In this document: one piece after another, positions 43,668 through 53,308 of the stretch
Layout: the number at the start of each line of letters is the position of its first letter
How positions within the stretch are numbered: position 1 is the first letter of the stretch
From: JASJBU01 sp963790775
Lineage (GTDB): Bacteria > Pseudomonadota > Gammaproteobacteria > Chromatiales > Chromatiaceae
Direction: 5' to 3'
Length of the DNA stretch: 64,000 bases
Assembly (NCBI GenBank): GCA_963790775.1
Contig: CAWBPR010000011.1
Coordinates: forward strand, 558,001 to 622,000
Position numbers and translations under genes: made by a program
The notes under the pieces: generated by a model
Database searches by the model: none
Told to the model about the DNA's origin: nothing
The model's input: the letters and a program-made list of their open reading frames with translations, nothing else

Positions 43668-45895
43668 GTTCGACTGCGGAGGCCGCAGCCCGACTCGAAC
43701 AACTGCGCAGCTCGATCAATTTCCACAACCGCCAGTACTACGTCTACGATGACCCGCAGATTCCGGATGCGGAATATGATCGCCTGATGCGCGAACTGCA
43801 GGAGCTGGAGGCGCAATACCCCGAACTGATCACCCCGGACTCACCTTCTCAGCGAGTGGGGGGTGAGCCGCTGGAGGGCTTTCAGGAGGTGAAGCATCGG
43901 GTGCCCATGCTGTCCCTGGACAATGCCTTCAGTGAAACCGAGCTGCAGGAGTTCGATCGGCGGGTGCATGAGCGGCTGGGTCTGGATTTGGAGAGAGACG
44001 TCAGTTATATGGCTGAGCCCAAACTGGACGGGCTGGCCATCAATCTGCGCTATGAAGCAGGTCGTCTGGTGCATGGCGCGACCCGTGGCGATGGCGCCTC
44101 GGGGGAGGATGTCACCAGTAATGTGCGCACTATACCCTCTATACCCCTGCGTCTGCTGGGCGATGAATACCCGGCTGTGTTAGAGGTGCGGGGTGAGATT
44201 TTCATCTCCAAGGCCGGCTTTGAACGGCTCAATGCGCAAGCCAGGGATGCCGGGGAGAAGACCTTCGTCAATCCCCGCAATGCAGCAGCCGGTTCATTGC
44301 GGCAGCTCGATCCCCGCCTCACGGCGAAGCGGCCGCTGGCATTCTACAGTTACGGTTTCGGCGAGGTGGAGCCGGGTCCGGTTGCCGCCACCCACAGTCG
44401 GAGTATCCGCAGGCTGCGTGACTGGGGCTTGCCGGTTTCACCCGAACTGGCGGTGGTGGCGGGAGCGGCCGGTTGTCTGGAATACTTTCAGATGATTGCC
44501 GCTAAACGCGACCGTCTCGAATACGATATCGACGGGGTGGTGTTCAAAGTCGATGATCTCGGCCTGCAGCAGCGGCTCGGTTTCGTCTCCCGCGCACCAC
44601 GCTGGGCCATCGCCTACAAATTTCCCGCTCAGGAGGAACTGACCGAGGTACTGGCGGTGGAGTTTCAGGTGGGGCGCACCGGGGCTGTCACGCCGGTAGC
44701 GCGCCTTGAGCCCGTCTTCGTCGGCGGCGCTACAGTCAGCAATGCGACCCTGCACAACATGGACGAGGTGGCGCGCAAGGACGTACGGGTGGGGGATACA
44801 GTGATCGTCAGGCGCGCCGGTGACGTGATTCCCGAGGTGGTTCAGGTGGTGTTGGAGCGACGTCCCGAAGACGCCGTCAGGGTGGCGTTGCCGACCCATT
44901 GTCCGGTGTGTGGTTCCGATGTGATCAAGCCGGAGGGGGAGGCGGTAGCCCGCTGTTCCGGTGGGCTCTTTTGCCCGGCGCAACGTAAACAGGCGCTGAA
45001 GCACTTCGCCTCCCGCAAGGCGATGGATATCGAGGGTCTGGGTGATAAATTGGTGGATCAGCTGGTTGATCAGGGGCTGGTCGAGGATCCATCCGGACTC
45101 TTCGAGTTAACCAAGGACCAGTTGAGCGCCATTCAGCGTATGGGGGAGAAGTCGGCGCAGAACCTGATCGATGCGCTGCAGAAGGCCAAACATACCAGCT
45201 TGGCGCGCTTCCTCTATGCTTTGGGAATCATGGGAATCGGCGAGACCATGGCGGCTACTCTGGCTGACGCCTTTGGTTCTCTGCAGCAGATCATGTCGCT
45301 CCGTTTTGCTGATCTGGTTGAGATCAAGCCGAGCCAGGCCAGAAGCTTGCGGGAGCGGCTGGCGGCAGAGGATCGGGATCACCAGCAGAAAACCGGCAGC
45401 CTCGCGCCGCTGGCGAATCTGAAGTGGTTTACCCAGGCCCATGCACTGCTGCTGGAAGAGCGCTTCGCGACTGTGGCGGAGATCCTTGCCGCGGATGAGT
45501 CCGAGATAGCCAATGAGCCAAGCATACGGGTGGATGGGGTTGGCTTGGTGCTGACTGAAAAGCTGGTGTTGTTTTTCAGGCAGGAACACAATCTGACTGT
45601 AATCAAGCGCCTGCTCGAAAAGGCCGGGGTTAAATTGCACGAGGGGCCACCCAAGGAGGCAGCGGCGCAGCCGCTTGCAGGCAAGACCCTGGTGCTCACA
45701 GGAACCCTCAGCCGCCCGCGCGATGTGATCAAGGCGGAACTCCAGGCGCTGGGCGCCAAGGTGACAGGCAGTGTTTCGAGCAAGACCGACTATCTGATTG
45801 CCGGAACGGATGCGGGATCCAAACTGAGCAAGGCTGAGAAACTGGGGGTTGCCATCCTGGATGAGGCGGGCCTGAACAAGCTGCTGCAGGGTTAG
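43664..45895 (+). CDS. ligA: NAD-dependent DNA ligase LigA
   Basis: The 743-aa product (E. coli 671 aa) has the adenylation domain with the catalytic Lys in AEPKLDG (K120), an OB fold, a four-cysteine zinc site (CPVCG, then CSGGLFCPAQ), helix-hairpin-helix repeats and a C-terminal BRCT domain (LVLTGTLSRPRDVI). The extra length is mainly in the HhH/BRCT region. It is the last gene of smc-zipA-ligA. Confidence 0.95.
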   Translation: MSSTAEAAARLEQLRSSINFHNRQYYVYDDPQIPDAEYDRLMRELQELEAQYPELITPDSPSQRVGGEPLEGFQEVKHRVPMLSLDNAFSETELQEFDRRVHERLGLDLERDVSYMAEPKLDGLAINLRYEAGRLVHGATRGDGASGEDVTSNVRTIPSIPLRLLGDEYPAVLEVRGEIFISKAGFERLNAQARDAGEKTFVNPRNAAAGSLRQLDPRLTAKRPLAFYSYGFGEVEPGPVAATHSRSIRRLRDWGLPVSPELAVVAGAAGCLEYFQMIAAKRDRLEYDIDGVVFKVDDLGLQQRLGFVSRAPRWAIAYKFPAQEELTEVLAVEFQVGRTGAVTPVARLEPVFVGGATVSNATLHNMDEVARKDVRVGDTVIVRRAGDVIPEVVQVVLERRPEDAVRVALPTHCPVCGSDVIKPEGEAVARCSGGLFCPAQRKQALKHFASRKAMDIEGLGDKLVDQLVDQGLVEDPSGLFELTKDQLSAIQRMGEKSAQNLIDALQKAKHTSLARFLYALGIMGIGETMAATLADAFGSLQQIMSLRFADLVEIKPSQARSLRERLAAEDRDHQQKTGSLAPLANLKWFTQAHALLLEERFATVAEILAADESEIANEPSIRVDGVGLVLTEKLVLFFRQEHNLTVIKRLLEKAGVKLHEGPPKEAAAQPLAGKTLVLTGTLSRPRDVIKAELQALGAKVTGSVSSKTDYLIAGTDAGSKLSKAEKLGVAILDEAGLNKLLQG

Positions 45896-45996
45896 GCATC
45901 AATTCCTGCTGGTAATCAGGGTCACTGTTTCGCTAAGCTGCTACCGAACATGTCCAGCCCCTGCATAGTTCAGGGCATACCACAGAGTAAAATATT

Positions 45997-46293
45997 ATGC
46001 GCGAAGAATTGCAAAAAGAACGAGATATCATGCGGGTGATGCGCCAGGTGTTGACCAGTATCGTGCGTGAGGTGACCCCGGAGCACAAGAGTCTGCAACA
46101 TCCCTTGTCGGATTCGACCATTCAGGATATCCGCATGTGTCTCGGCCTGATCACGGCCCGGGAGAAGGAGCTGGCGGAGGAGGCGGGATGCACGGTTGAG
46201 GAACGTCCTCATTTTACTGACGAGACCAAGCAATCCACGGTGATACCCATGTCCAAGATCGGCAAGATCACCAGTTCTACAGATAAAGATTGA
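45997..46293 (+). CDS. Unrecognised 98-aa protein
   Basis: I do not recognise it. The product is charged and predicted helical, without membrane or export signals. Segments such as IQDIRMCLGLITAREKELAEEAG suggest a short helical bundle or coiled coil. It is 101 bp after ligA and 19 bp before the DUF4197 gene, on the same strand, so it probably shares a transcript with the latter. Confidence 0.7.
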   Translation: MREELQKERDIMRVMRQVLTSIVREVTPEHKSLQHPLSDSTIQDIRMCLGLITAREKELAEEAGCTVEERPHFTDETKQSTVIPMSKIGKITSSTDKD

Positions 46294-46312
46294 GATTCAG
46301 GAGAAGAGTCCG

Positions 46313-47071
46313 ATGGAATCAGGAAAAAATCGTCTACCCGTTCTTGCAGTTATTATTAGTGCCCTGTTTTTCATGGCTTCAGTGGCGCAGGCAGACTGGA
46401 AGGGCCTGTTTGATAAGTTTCTTAAAGGCGAGACCGCGGAGAAGGTTGCTGAATCAGCACTGAGCAATAGCGATATCGTCGCAGGGTTGAAAGAGGCGCT
46501 TGCGAATGGCGTGGAGACCTCGATCAATACCCTGGGGAAAACCGATGGGTTTCTGGCCGACGAACTGGTGCGCATCGCAATGCCGGAATCCCTGAAGAGT
46601 GTGGAACAGCTGGCCCGTCAGACTGGGCAGGGCCACTATGTGGATGAGTTTGTCACTACCCTCAATCGCGCCGCCGAACAGGCGGTGCCCGAAGCTTCGA
46701 GTATTCTGGGGGACGCGATTCGCGTCATGAGTGTGACCGATGCCAAGGGTATTTTGAATGGTCCGGATAACGCGGCTACCGAATATTTCCGAAACAGCAG
46801 TGGGGAAAAACTGGCGGAGAAATTTTTACCCATCGTACAGCAGGCAACAGGCCAAGCGGGGGTTACCTCGGCATACAAGTCCCTGATGGGCCAGGCTGGG
46901 GGCCTGCTGGGCGGCTTTCTGAATACTGAAGCCATGGATCTGGACAAGTACGTCACTGACAAGGCGATGGATGGTCTGTTCAAGTACATCGCGATTCAGG
47001 AGCAGCAGATCCGGGAAAATCCCACTGCGCGCACCAGCGATATCCTGAAGAAGGTGTTTTCCTCAAACTGA
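46313..47071 (+). CDS. DUF4197-family periplasmic protein
   Basis: The 252-aa product has a signal peptide (to about residue 27, VAQAD) and a helical body matching DUF4197: WKGLFDKFLKG, GLKEALANGVETSI and the later AVSSLLGDA-like ASSILGDAI. A GGAGAAGAG ribosome site precedes the ATG. The family's role is unknown; the protein is probably periplasmic. Confidence 0.85.
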   Translation: MESGKNRLPVLAVIISALFFMASVAQADWKGLFDKFLKGETAEKVAESALSNSDIVAGLKEALANGVETSINTLGKTDGFLADELVRIAMPESLKSVEQLARQTGQGHYVDEFVTTLNRAAEQAVPEASSILGDAIRVMSVTDAKGILNGPDNAATEYFRNSSGEKLAEKFLPIVQQATGQAGVTSAYKSLMGQAGGLLGGFLNTEAMDLDKYVTDKAMDGLFKYIAIQEQQIRENPTARTSDILKKVFSSN

Positions 47072-47197
47072 CGCTAGTTTTTCTGGCGGTTAACGGAAGC
47101 TTCCTTCACTGGCCGGCGGGTATTTACTTTTTTAGTAAGACTCGAATCGGCCCATTTGTTATATTATCGCGTTTTTCAGCAGTCCTGAGGGGGTTCC

Positions 47198-48454
47198 ATG
47201 TTCGATAAAGGTATGCAGATTCAGGGGTACGACGACGAGCTTTGGGCGGCGATTAAGGCCGAGGAGCTTCGCCAGGAGGAACACATTGAGCTGATTGCCT
47301 CCGAGAACTACACCAGCCCGCGGGTGATGCAGGCCCAAGGCACGGTGCTGACCAACAAATATGCCGAGGGCTACCCGAAGAAACGCTATTACGGCGGCTG
47401 TGAAAACGTCGATGTGGCGGAGCAACTGGCCATCGACCGGGCCAAGGCGCTGTTCGGCGCCGACTACGCCAATGTCCAGCCTCACTCGGGATCACAGGCC
47501 AATGCGGCGGTCTACATGGCGCTTTGCCAGCCGGGGGACACCATTCTGGGTATGAGCCTGGCGCATGGCGGGCATCTCACCCATGGCGCGAAACCCAACT
47601 TCTCCGGCAAGCTGTATAACGCTGTGCAGTATGGCCTCAATCCGGACACCGGGGAGATCGACTACGCAGAGGTCGAGCGTCTGGCCAGGGAACACAAGCC
47701 GAAGATGATCGTGGCGGGCTTTTCCGCCTACTCCCGGATCGTGGACTGGCAGCGTTTTCGGGACATCGCTGATGAGGTGGGCGCCTATCTGTTCGTCGAT
47801 ATGGCGCATGTCGCGGGACTGATTGCCGCCGGGCTCTATCCCAGCCCGGTACAGATCGCCGATGTCACCACCACCACCACGCATAAGACCCTGCGCGGAC
47901 CCCGCGGCGGGTTGATCCTGGCCAAGTCCAATCCGGAACTGGAGAAAAAATTCAACTCACTGGTCTTTCCCGGCACCCAGGGTGGTCCCCTGATGCATGT
48001 CATCGCGGCCAAGGCGGTGGCCTTCAAGGAGGCCATGGAGCCAGAATACAAAGCCTATCAGCAGCAGGTGATCGAGAATGCCCGGGCGATGGCCAAGGTT
48101 TTCATGGAGCGCAGCTACGATGTGGTCTCCAAGGGCACCGATGATCATCTGTTTCTGGTCAGCTTCATCGAGGCTGGTCTCACCGGCAAGGCTGTGGATG
48201 CCTGGCTGGGAGCGGCGAATATCACCGTCAACATGAACGCAGTGCCGAATGATCCCCAGTCGCCTTTTGTTACTTCCGGTATCCGGGTAGGCACCCCGGC
48301 CGTTACCACCCGTGGATTTTCAAAACAGGAGTGTATCGAACTGGCCGGCTGGATGTGTGATGTCATCGATGCTCGGGGTGATCAGGCGGTTATCGACAGC
48401 GTGCGGACCAAGGTGCTGGATGTCTGTGCAAAACATCCTGTCTACGCCAGGTAA
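47198..48454 (+). CDS. glyA: Serine hydroxymethyltransferase GlyA
   Basis: GlyA interconverts serine and glycine with tetrahydrofolate. The 418-aa product is of standard length and carries the PLP Lys in TTTTHKTLRGPRGG (about 225-238), with the N-terminal IELIASENYTSP. It is followed by nrdR and the riboflavin genes, a common gammaproteobacterial order. GGGGGTTCC lies before the ATG. Confidence 0.96.
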   Translation: MFDKGMQIQGYDDELWAAIKAEELRQEEHIELIASENYTSPRVMQAQGTVLTNKYAEGYPKKRYYGGCENVDVAEQLAIDRAKALFGADYANVQPHSGSQANAAVYMALCQPGDTILGMSLAHGGHLTHGAKPNFSGKLYNAVQYGLNPDTGEIDYAEVERLAREHKPKMIVAGFSAYSRIVDWQRFRDIADEVGAYLFVDMAHVAGLIAAGLYPSPVQIADVTTTTTHKTLRGPRGGLILAKSNPELEKKFNSLVFPGTQGGPLMHVIAAKAVAFKEAMEPEYKAYQQQVIENARAMAKVFMERSYDVVSKGTDDHLFLVSFIEAGLTGKAVDAWLGAANITVNMNAVPNDPQSPFVTSGIRVGTPAVTTRGFSKQECIELAGWMCDVIDARGDQAVIDSVRTKVLDVCAKHPVYAR

Positions 48455-48559
48455 TCCGGATTGATTCAGTACTGCTGCCCAGAATGTGGTGTCATCCGGC
48501 CGGATCGGCCGGAGATACACCAGCATCGCCTGGCAGGCTGAAGCCAGTACCCATCTGAT

Positions 48560-49072
48560 ATGCGTTGTCCTTTCTGCGGAGCTCAGGATACCAAGGTGAT
48601 CGATTCCCGCCTGGCGGGAGAGGGCGATCAGATCCGCCGGCGTCGTGAGTGCGCGGTCTGCAAGGAGCGTTTCACCACTTACGAGACCGCCGAGCTCAAT
48701 CTGCCGAGGGTCGTCAAGCATGATGGCACCCGTGCGCCTTTCGACGGACGCAAACTGCGCGCCGGTATGGTGCGGGCGCTGGAAAAGCGTCCGGTCAGTA
48801 CCGAACGGCTTGAGACAGCCATCAACCGCATTACCCGTAAGATGATGGCTGGCGGGGAGCGTGAAGTGCCCTCGCTGCAGATCGGTGAGTTGGTGATGGA
48901 GGAGTTGAAACTGCTGGATCAGGTCGCCTATGTGCGGTTTGCCTCGGTGTATCGCAAATTCGAGGATGTCAACGCTTTTCGGGAAGAGATAGATCGGTTG
49001 GAGAACCAGCCGGGTCCTGAGGCGCGACGCCATCAACTGGATCTGCCGATCAAGGATGACAAGAAGAAATGA
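48560..49072 (+). CDS. nrdR: Transcriptional repressor NrdR
   Basis: NrdR represses ribonucleotide reductase genes. The 170-aa product has an N-terminal zinc ribbon (MRCPFCG, then CAVCKERF) and a central ATP-cone domain (about 50-140; PRVVKHDGTRAPFD). It overlaps ribD by 4 bp (ATGA). Confidence 0.95.
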   Translation: MRCPFCGAQDTKVIDSRLAGEGDQIRRRRECAVCKERFTTYETAELNLPRVVKHDGTRAPFDGRKLRAGMVRALEKRPVSTERLETAINRITRKMMAGGEREVPSLQIGELVMEELKLLDQVAYVRFASVYRKFEDVNAFREEIDRLENQPGPEARRHQLDLPIKDDKKK

Positions 49073-50193
49073 TCAGCGATTTTGACTATCGCTATATGGC
49101 GCGCGCCATCCAACTGGCGGAAAAAGGACGTTACACCACCCACCCCAATCCCCGGGTTGGTTGCCTGCTCGTCAAGCAAGGAACGGTGGTCGGTGAGGGC
49201 TATCACCGGCGTGCCGGTGAACCTCATGCGGAGCGAAATGCGCTGGCCATGGCGGGAGCGCACGCCAGGGGTGCAACCGCGTATGTGACCCTGGAGCCCT
49301 GCTGCCATCATGGCCGGACGCCGCCCTGTACCGATGGCTTGATTGAAGCTGGGGTAAAGCGGGTCGTGGCGGCCATGCAGGACCCCAATCCCCTGGTCGC
49401 AGGCGAAGGCCTGAAAACTCTTTCTGCGGCAGGCATCAAGGCGCAATCCGGTGTGCTTGAAGAGCAGGCGGAACGGTTGAACCCGGGGTTTATCAAACGC
49501 ATGCGCCAGGGGCTGCCCTATGTGCGTTGTAAGCTGGCAATGAGCCTGGACGGCCGAACTGCAATGGCGAGTGGCGAGAGTAAATGGATCAGTTCGGCAG
49601 ATTCCCGTCGGGACGTGCATCGCCTGCGGGCCAGCAGTTCCGCGATACTGACCGGCATCGGCACGGTGCTGGCTGACGACCCTTCGATGGATGTGCGACT
49701 GGATGTGGCCGAACTGGGACTCGCTGAGGGAACGCCGCTTCCCCTGCCTCTGCGGGTGGTGCTGGATGCGGATCTGGCGATGCCGGTTACGGCCAGAATG
49801 CTGCAACTACCGGGGCGAACCCTGGTGATCTCAAAGGAGGCTGTACCGGCTAAGGTTGCAAGCCTTGCGAAGGCGGGTGCGCAGGTGATGTCAGTACAGG
49901 CAGACGGGGAGCATCTCGACCTGCATCAGGTGATGCGCCTGCTGGCCGCTCAGGAAATCAATGAACTGCTGCTTGAAAGCGGTGCGACCCTGGCGGGTGC
50001 GATGCTGTCTGCAGGTCTGATCGATGAACTGATCGTCTATCTTGCGCCTCACATCATGGGACATGGCGCCCGGGGTCTGTTTCGTCTGCCCGGTCTCGAA
50101 CAGATGCAGGAGCGCTATAATCTGCGCATCGATGATCTGAGAAAGGTGGGTCAGGATATCCGTATTATCGCCGTACCCATTGCTGCGAGTTGA
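49069..50193 (+). CDS. ribD: Bifunctional riboflavin deaminase/reductase RibD
   Basis: RibD carries out the second and third steps of riboflavin synthesis. The 374-aa product has the zinc deaminase domain (PHAERNALAMAG and TLEPCCHHGRTPPC) at 1-145 and the NADPH-dependent reductase domain (CKLAMSLDGRTAMASG onward) in the rest. It is coupled to nrdR and 10 bp before ribE. Confidence 0.95.
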   Translation: MISDFDYRYMARAIQLAEKGRYTTHPNPRVGCLLVKQGTVVGEGYHRRAGEPHAERNALAMAGAHARGATAYVTLEPCCHHGRTPPCTDGLIEAGVKRVVAAMQDPNPLVAGEGLKTLSAAGIKAQSGVLEEQAERLNPGFIKRMRQGLPYVRCKLAMSLDGRTAMASGESKWISSADSRRDVHRLRASSSAILTGIGTVLADDPSMDVRLDVAELGLAEGTPLPLPLRVVLDADLAMPVTARMLQLPGRTLVISKEAVPAKVASLAKAGAQVMSVQADGEHLDLHQVMRLLAAQEINELLLESGATLAGAMLSAGLIDELIVYLAPHIMGHGARGLFRLPGLEQMQERYNLRIDDLRKVGQDIRIIAVPIAAS

Positions 50194-50203
50194 AATATTC
50201 ATC

Positions 50204-50863
50204 ATGTTTACAGGCATCATTCAGGCGATAGGTTCGATCGGCGGCATTGAGTCGAGAGGCGGAGATGTGCGCCTCCATATACGCACCGGCACACTGGATC
50301 TGAGTGATGTAGTGCTGGGCGACAGCATTGCGACAAATGGCGTTTGCCTCACCGCAGTGGCGCTGACTGGTGACGGATTCAAGGCGGATGTGTCGCGGGA
50401 GACGCTGGATCTGACGACACTGCATGCTCACCAGCCGGGCAGTCGAGTGAATCTGGAAAAAGCCCTGACCCTGAACACCCGTCTGGGTGGGCATCTGGTG
50501 AGTGGACACGTGGATGGGGTGGGAGATGTGTTGGAACGCCGTGAGGATGCCAGGTCGATACGTTTTGTCATCCAGGCTCCCGCGCCACTGGCGAAATATA
50601 TCGCCCATAAGGGTTCCATCTGTGTGGATGGCGCCAGTCTCACGGTCAACCGGGTGGACGGCAATCGCTTTGATTTGAATATCGTTCCTCATACCCTTCA
50701 GGAAACCATCATGGTGGACTATCAACCTGGCAGACAAGTGAATCTGGAAGTGGATCTCATCGCCCGATACCTCGAACGTCTGGTGCTGGGTGAGAAAGCG
50801 GCCGAAACCTCAGTTTCCGGTGTGACCCAGGAATTGCTGATCAAGCAGGGATTCATCAAATAG
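50204..50863 (+). CDS. ribE: Riboflavin synthase alpha subunit
   Basis: The ATG at 50204 gives the family start MFTGIIQAIG; the in-frame ATG at 50180 lies inside ribD. The 219-aa product has two lumazine-binding repeats (MFTGIIQ... and LVSGHVDGVGDV...). It makes riboflavin from two molecules of 6,7-dimethyl-8-ribityllumazine. The ribBA and ribH genes that often follow are absent; a gap follows instead. Confidence 0.94.
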   Translation: MFTGIIQAIGSIGGIESRGGDVRLHIRTGTLDLSDVVLGDSIATNGVCLTAVALTGDGFKADVSRETLDLTTLHAHQPGSRVNLEKALTLNTRLGGHLVSGHVDGVGDVLERREDARSIRFVIQAPAPLAKYIAHKGSICVDGASLTVNRVDGNRFDLNIVPHTLQETIMVDYQPGRQVNLEVDLIARYLERLVLGEKAAETSVSGVTQELLIKQGFIK

Positions 50864-51213
50864 CATCCTTGCTCCAAGCGCCGTTTGGATGCAGATAATT
50901 ACTCAATGTCTGTGTTTGTTGATGGGTTCCCTCCCTCAGTGGTGAATTCGCGTTTCCTTATCTCCCCTATTTTTTCATTGCAGTGGTTCTATATCCCAAA
51001 AGTTCTACTTGAGGGTGCCTGGTTTTTGACTGGGTATCTTTCTCGATCTGTTCGGGTCTTATAAAATCCAGATAAATCAGTTGGATATATCTGGATTTTG
51101 CATCGGATGCAGGGCTGGGACTGAGCGTCAGGGGCTTGTCTGCCGGGTAAGCCCGTGTCGTTCGAGCGGCAAAATTCAGTTTGTTTCATGAGTAGAATAA
51201 ACTATCCCCCATA
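50864..51213. other. Intergenic region between ribE and the iscR promoter
   Basis: No ORF is convincing here. The only clear element is the 12-bp inverted repeat at 51063-51099, which has its own entry. Confidence 0.5.
51063..51099 (+). terminator. 12-bp perfect inverted repeat, possible bidirectional terminator
   Basis: AAAATCCAGATA (51063-51074) and TATCTGGATTTT (51088-51099) form a perfect stem with a 13-base loop. The terminal T4 (A4 on the other side) could act as a short U-tract in either direction. It may end the ribE transcript, though it is 200 bp downstream. Confidence 0.5.
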
Positions 51214-51247
51214 AAAGTTGACTAAAATCCTAGGTTACTGCTATTGT
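51214..51247 (+). promoter_or_regulatory. Probable iscR promoter with IscR type 1 operator
   Basis: TTGACT (51218-51223) and TATTGT (51242-51247) are 18 bp apart and match -35/-10 elements. AAAGTTGACTAAAATCCTAG (51214-51233) matches the left half of the E. coli IscR type 1 site (ATASYYGACTRWWWYAGTCRRST) very well, covering the -35 box, the same position as in E. coli iscR. Autorepression by [2Fe-2S]-IscR is the natural reading. Confidence 0.65.
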
Positions 51248-51299
51248 TATTACCAAGTATTTTGGTAGGAAATAAATTTTACTCTTAGGAGATATTAAG

Positions 51300-51770
51300 A
51301 TGAGATTGTCAACGAAAGGTCGATACGCGGTCACAGCCATGTTGGATCTCGCACTGAATGGTGTCAAAGGGCCAGTCACACTGGCGGAGATCTCGGAAAA
51401 TCAGGGGATCTCTCTCTCCTATCTGGAACAGCTTTTTGCAGCGCTTCGTTCGAAGGAGTTGGTGCGTGGCGTTCGTGGACCAGGTGGTGGTTACTATCTG
51501 GGTAAAAGCGCAGATGAGATTTCCATTGCAAATATCATTTGTGCAGTTGATGAATGGGTGGAATTCACCCGTTGTGGGGGGCGGCAGAATTGTAGCCGTG
51601 GCGCCCGCTGTTTAACCCATTCCCTTTGGGATGATTTGAGTTCGGAAATTTTCGATTTTCTAGCCAATATCTCGCTGGGTGATCTGGTCAGACGTGGTGC
51701 GGCAGGCAATGCTGAGAAGAAAACGCCTGAGCTGAATGTGGTGGCGAACGAGGACTCACGGGCGGCCTGA
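51300..51770 (+). CDS. iscR: Iron-sulfur cluster regulator IscR
   Basis: The 156-aa Rrf2-family product has an N-terminal winged helix (MRLSTKGRYAVTAMLDLAL) and the IscR cluster ligands C-x5-C-x5-C-x2-H in CGGRQNCSRGARCLTH (about 92-107), the [2Fe-2S] site. TTAGGAGAT precedes the ATG. The usual iscSUA-hscBA-fdx genes do not follow: the next gene is prmB, after 225 bp. It is therefore a stand-alone iscR. Confidence 0.92.
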   Translation: MRLSTKGRYAVTAMLDLALNGVKGPVTLAEISENQGISLSYLEQLFAALRSKELVRGVRGPGGGYYLGKSADEISIANIICAVDEWVEFTRCGGRQNCSRGARCLTHSLWDDLSSEIFDFLANISLGDLVRRGAAGNAEKKTPELNVVANEDSRAA

Positions 51771-51871
51771 GTGTATTGATCTGCTTCTGGGAACAATGAG
51801 CAGGACTCTGCGCTCGCAGGATAACTTGTCTCGGATTTATTATTAATCAGAAATGACGCCTTCCTTGGCAG

Positions 51872-51897
51872 GGAAGGGGTGTTATGCCCCTTCCTTT
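51872..51897 (+). terminator. Probable terminator downstream of iscR
   Basis: GGAAGGGG (51872-51879) pairs with CCCCTTCC (51887-51894) with a 7-base loop, followed by TTT. It suggests that the iscR transcript ends before prmB. Confidence 0.6.
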
Positions 51898-52001
51898 AAG
51901 CCACACATCTCCTTACATGTGATCAAGTCAAGATAAATCACATTGGGTAAAAACCCTGAAATGGGCTATCATCTCTAACCCATTGGGTATTTGATTTGTC
52001 C

Positions 52002-52895
52002 ATGCATTCGCTTCTAACAATAACTGATTTCATACGCTGGGCAGCAAGTCAATTTAACGAGTCTGGTCTCTTCTTTGGGCACGGCACCGATAATGCGTTG
52101 GACGAAGCTGCGGCACTGGTTCTATTCTCTCTGCATATGCCCCATGACCTTCCCAGGAATTGGTTTGAGGGCAAGTTGACCGAGGAAGAGAGAGCCAGGG
52201 TGGTTGCATTGGTGCGCAGGCGTATTGATGAGCGCATGCCGCTGCCTTATCTGACCGGGGAGAGCTGGTTTGCTGGCCTGCGGTTTCAGGTGAATCAGCA
52301 TGTACTGATACCTCGTTCGCCTATTGCCGAACTGGTGGAGAGTGGTTTTGAGCCCTGGATCAGTTCCGCAGAGATTGGCCGGATACTTGATCTCTGCTGC
52401 GGAAGTGGTTGCATCGGAATTGCCGCAGCCAGTTATCTCCCTGAGTCGCACGTAGATCTGGTGGATATTTCAGAACAGGCACTGGCGGTTGCCGAGAGAA
52501 ATAGTCAGGAACACAACCTGGAAAATCGCGCGAGAATAATTAGATCTGATCTATTTGCATCACTCGAAGGCGCCAAGTATGACGTGATCGTCACCAATCC
52601 GCCCTATGTGGGGAGATCGGAGATGCAGCAGTTGCCAAAAGAGTATGCTCATGAGCCAGTTCTTGCGCTTGAGGCTGGAGATGAGGGGCTGTCGCTGGTG
52701 ACGCAGATACTTCGCCAGGCGGAGGAATATCTCACACCAAATGGTATTCTTGTTGCGGAGGTGGGTAACAGCGCAGATGCATTGATGCATCGCTATCCCG
52801 ATATACCATTCCTCTGGCTTGACTTTGAGCGGGGCGGTGAAGGTGTATTTTTGTTTACCGCTGAAGAATTAAAGAAATATTGCGAGCTGTTTTAG
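52002..52895 (+). CDS. prmB: 50S ribosomal protein L3 N(5)-glutamine methyltransferase PrmB
   Basis: The 297-aa product (from the ATG at 52002; a TTG two codons earlier is also in frame) has a SAM-binding Rossmann domain with DLCCGSGCIGIAAA and the catalytic NPPYVG motif of glutamine N5-methyltransferases. The N-terminal domain (DNALDEAAALVLF, then YLTGESWFAGL) separates PrmB from PrmC. It methylates Gln150 of ribosomal protein L3. Confidence 0.88.
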   Translation: MHSLLTITDFIRWAASQFNESGLFFGHGTDNALDEAAALVLFSLHMPHDLPRNWFEGKLTEEERARVVALVRRRIDERMPLPYLTGESWFAGLRFQVNQHVLIPRSPIAELVESGFEPWISSAEIGRILDLCCGSGCIGIAAASYLPESHVDLVDISEQALAVAERNSQEHNLENRARIIRSDLFASLEGAKYDVIVTNPPYVGRSEMQQLPKEYAHEPVLALEAGDEGLSLVTQILRQAEEYLTPNGILVAEVGNSADALMHRYPDIPFLWLDFERGGEGVFLFTAEELKKYCELF

Positions 52896-52973
52896 AAATC
52901 CTGTTTTTGTCGGGAGTTCAAAACATAACATACCTGTTTTTTATTAAAATTTAGTCTGTATGGAGTTGTTGAG

Positions 52974-53291
52974 ATGAGTTTGCAGCGCGCCCGAAGTGCT
53001 GATGAGTATGTTGAATGGGTCAAACAGGCTGTCTTCGAGGTGGGTGATTTACGGGACTGCTTCGATTATCAGATGGAAGAGATGGCAACATACCCTTCCT
53101 TTCTTGATCCGCTTGAGCAGGGAATCAAGCAACTCTATCAGTCCATGGTTGACGGCGAATACCACTTTGGAAGGGAAGATCTGAGCTTTATCGGGCTGGT
53201 CGATAGACACGCTGACGATATCCCTTTTGCCGTGCTTTTACGCCAGATCAATGAAACCCACAGGAAGGGTATTGATGTAGATGTCCCCTGA
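52974..53291 (+). CDS. Unrecognised 105-aa soluble protein upstream of hemN
   Basis: I do not name a family. The product is acidic and helical, without export signals (motifs DLRDCFDYQMEEMATYPSFL and HADDIPFAVLLRQINE). It lies 17 bp upstream of hemN and probably shares a transcript with it. A role in haem synthesis is not shown. Confidence 0.72.
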   Translation: MSLQRARSADEYVEWVKQAVFEVGDLRDCFDYQMEEMATYPSFLDPLEQGIKQLYQSMVDGEYHFGREDLSFIGLVDRHADDIPFAVLLRQINETHRKGIDVDVP

Positions 53292-53308
53292 ATAGCGAGT
53301 ATAAAGTA

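Noticed and set aside
51917..51943. CRP-like half-sites TGTGAT and ATCACA upstream of prmB.
   Set aside because: The spacing is far longer than the 6 bases between CRP half-sites.
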